Below are positions 5,597-6,168 of a DNA stretch of 6,168 nt, piece after piece (position 1 is the stretch's first letter; every line of letters starts with the position of its first letter). Origin of the DNA: Oscillospiraceae bacterium (lineage in GTDB: Bacteria > Bacillota > Clostridia > Oscillospirales > Ruminococcaceae); assembly GCA_017544185.1 (NCBI GenBank), contig JAFYEQ010000095.1, forward strand, positions 1-6,168, read 5' to 3'. The position numbers and the translations under genes were made by a program. Under the pieces are notes generated by a model that was not told the origin of the DNA, searched no databases, and saw only the letters and a program-made list of their open reading frames with translations.

Positions 5597-5635
5597 AGCG
5601 TAACAAGTTACTTATATTAAGCAACTTGTTACGCT
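5597..5635. promoter_or_regulatory. 39-bp operator-like palindrome
   Basis: Perfect 13-bp arms (5597-5609 and 5623-5635, AGCGTAACAAGTT and its complement) are separated by 13 bp. After one mismatched pair (5610/5622) the symmetry continues for four more pairs (5611-5614 with 5618-5621), centred at 5616. Each half is itself a near-palindrome, GTAACaaGTTAC (5600-5611) and GCAACttGTTAC (5621-5632), with centres 21 bp apart, about two helical turns. It covers the spacer, the -10 box and the likely start site of the minus-strand promoter, the classic place for a dimeric repressor such as a MarR or TetR type. No regulator gene for it is in the window. Confidence 0.75.
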
Positions 5636-5643
5636 TTTGTCAA
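5611..5643 (-). promoter_or_regulatory. Strong promoter overlapping the palindrome, minus strand
   Basis: A perfect -35 TTGACA (5643-5638) is followed 18 nt later by TAATAT (5619-5614); TTAATA at 17 nt spacing with a TGC extension is an alternative -10. The start site would be near 5607, about 36 nt ahead of the ATG at 5571. The palindrome covers most of it, so it should be repressible. It points through the repeat array toward the two-component operon. Confidence 0.65.
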
Positions 5644-5996
5644 GTGTTTTTTCGAAGTTCAGAAGGATCTTAGGAAACATTGGATAGACCAAGTTCATAT
5701 CACACCATTATGAAGCGATGCCGTAGGGTGAGATGGCATCCTACGGAAGCCTTTGCCCCCACCGTTTCAGAACAGCCGGCATTTATCCATCGTTTCCTTA
5801 AAATGATCCCTTAGTCTGTACAGTATGTACGAACAGAGAGGATCGGTCATATCACGGCATTTATGGGAGCCCTGTTTTGATGTCTTGCTGACAAGTGACA
5901 ACGAGAGCTATGCGGCCCCTTCCCTCAAAAATGCACAATGGGAGCCGTCTATCGTCCGCTCATATTGTATGGTCATGTAAATTTTCCGTTAATTGC
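5644..5996. other. Intergenic region with no recognisable gene
   Basis: About 350 bases without a gene I can support. Two short plus-strand frames exist, 34 codons from ATG 5710 and 51 codons from ATG 5825 to TAA 5980, but neither has a Shine-Dalgarno site and neither resembles a known protein. At 5717-5746 two overlapping inverted repeats compete: GATGCC/GGCATC (5717-5722/5735-5740) and CCGTAGG/CCTACGG (5721-5727/5740-5746). The base composition is less biased than the flanking genes, so the region may hold decayed sequence or long upstream control DNA for either flank. Confidence 0.6.
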
Positions 5997-6025
5997 TTGC
6001 ATATACGCTGTCGGTGTGCTATAAT
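5997..6025 (+). promoter_or_regulatory. Promoter of typA
   Basis: TTGCAT (5997-6002) and a perfect TATAAT (6020-6025) are 17 nt apart, with TGC before the -10 as an extended motif. Transcription would start near 6032, giving a leader of about 38 nt. Confidence 0.75.
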
Positions 6026-6069
6026 ACGAAGTTGTTATATGTGACGACCAGTGTGAAGGAGAAGTAGAT

Positions 6070-6168
6070 ATGATCCGCAACGATCTTAGGAACATCGCCA
6101 TAATCGCCCACGTCGACCACGGCAAGACCACTCTTGTCGATGAGATGCTCAAGCAGGGCGGCGCATTC
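6070..6168 (+). CDS. typA: GTP-binding protein TypA/BipA, N-terminal 33 residues (runs off window)
   Basis: From ATG 6070, with AAGGAG (6056-6061) 8 nt upstream, the frame is open to the window end. The start [20 protein letters not shown], then [13 protein letters not shown], carries the P-loop AHVDHGKT (residues 13-20) of translational GTPases. The [23 protein letters not shown] pattern is characteristic of TypA/BipA, a ribosome-associated GTPase involved in 50S assembly and stress adaptation. LepA and EF-G begin differently (LepA has a FSIIAHIDHGKSTL-type start). The first gene of its unit, it is transcribed away from the two-component operon. The rest of the GTPase and the C-terminal domains are outside the window. 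Confidence 0.93.
   Translation, partial: MIRNDLRNIAIIAHVDHGKTTLVDEMLKQGGAF

Noticed and set aside
5376..5624. 82-codon minus-strand frame in a second register across the repeat array
   Set aside because: It starts inside the palindrome, at or upstream of the likely transcription start, and has no ribosome site; its translation is repeat-derived.
5825..5980. 51-codon plus-strand frame in the intergenic region
   Set aside because: No Shine-Dalgarno site, no recognised similarity, and the length is within chance expectation.

Overview
The window looks like the chromosome of a gut or rumen Clostridia bacterium, probably Ruminococcus or a close relative. The evidence is Gram-positive style gene layout and AGGAG ribosome binding sites, a GH10 xylanase built as CBM22 plus GH10 with a lipoprotein signal, heavy use of ATA and TAT codons in moderately GC-rich genes, and a TypA start typical of Firmicutes. 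The assignment is inferred from gene content and style, not from a marker gene.

Layout. Bases 1-258 hold the 3' end of a DUF1653 protein, followed by a hairpin terminator. Next comes a putative promoter (329-357) and a leader of about 170 nt packed with four nearly abutting hairpins, one of them an 18-bp perfect stem. This leads into a secreted lipoprotein endo-xylanase (534-2360, CBM22-GH10) that ends at its own hairpin. Convergent to it on the minus strand is a three-gene operon read as response regulator (5268-4585), sensor histidine kinase (4598-3180), histidine-phosphatase family protein (3169-2576). The first two genes overlap by 14 nt and the last two are 10 nt apart. The operon has a clear extended -10 promoter at 5326-5298. 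At the right edge, typA (bipA) begins at 6070 behind a good promoter (5997-6025) and runs off the window.

The unusual material lies between genes. A repeat family made of an 8-bp stem/4-nt loop hairpin joined to degenerate GGGACAA-type heptamers occurs downstream of the phosphatase (2497-2545, inverted) and twice upstream of the response regulator (5348-5477). The stems of the two loci differ by a compensated base-pair change. The upstream array interrupts a small reading frame (from 5571, minus strand) that has a strong Shine-Dalgarno site, a consensus-like promoter and a 39-bp operator-like palindrome (5597-5635). This looks like the surviving front end of an autoregulated gene whose body was lost to, or replaced by, the repeat array. 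Its promoter still points at the two-component operon with no obvious strong terminator in between.

Functionally, the xylanase would cut xylan at the cell surface. The two-component operon senses an unidentified signal through a roughly 135-residue extracytoplasmic domain. No sequence evidence links the kinase to the xylanase.
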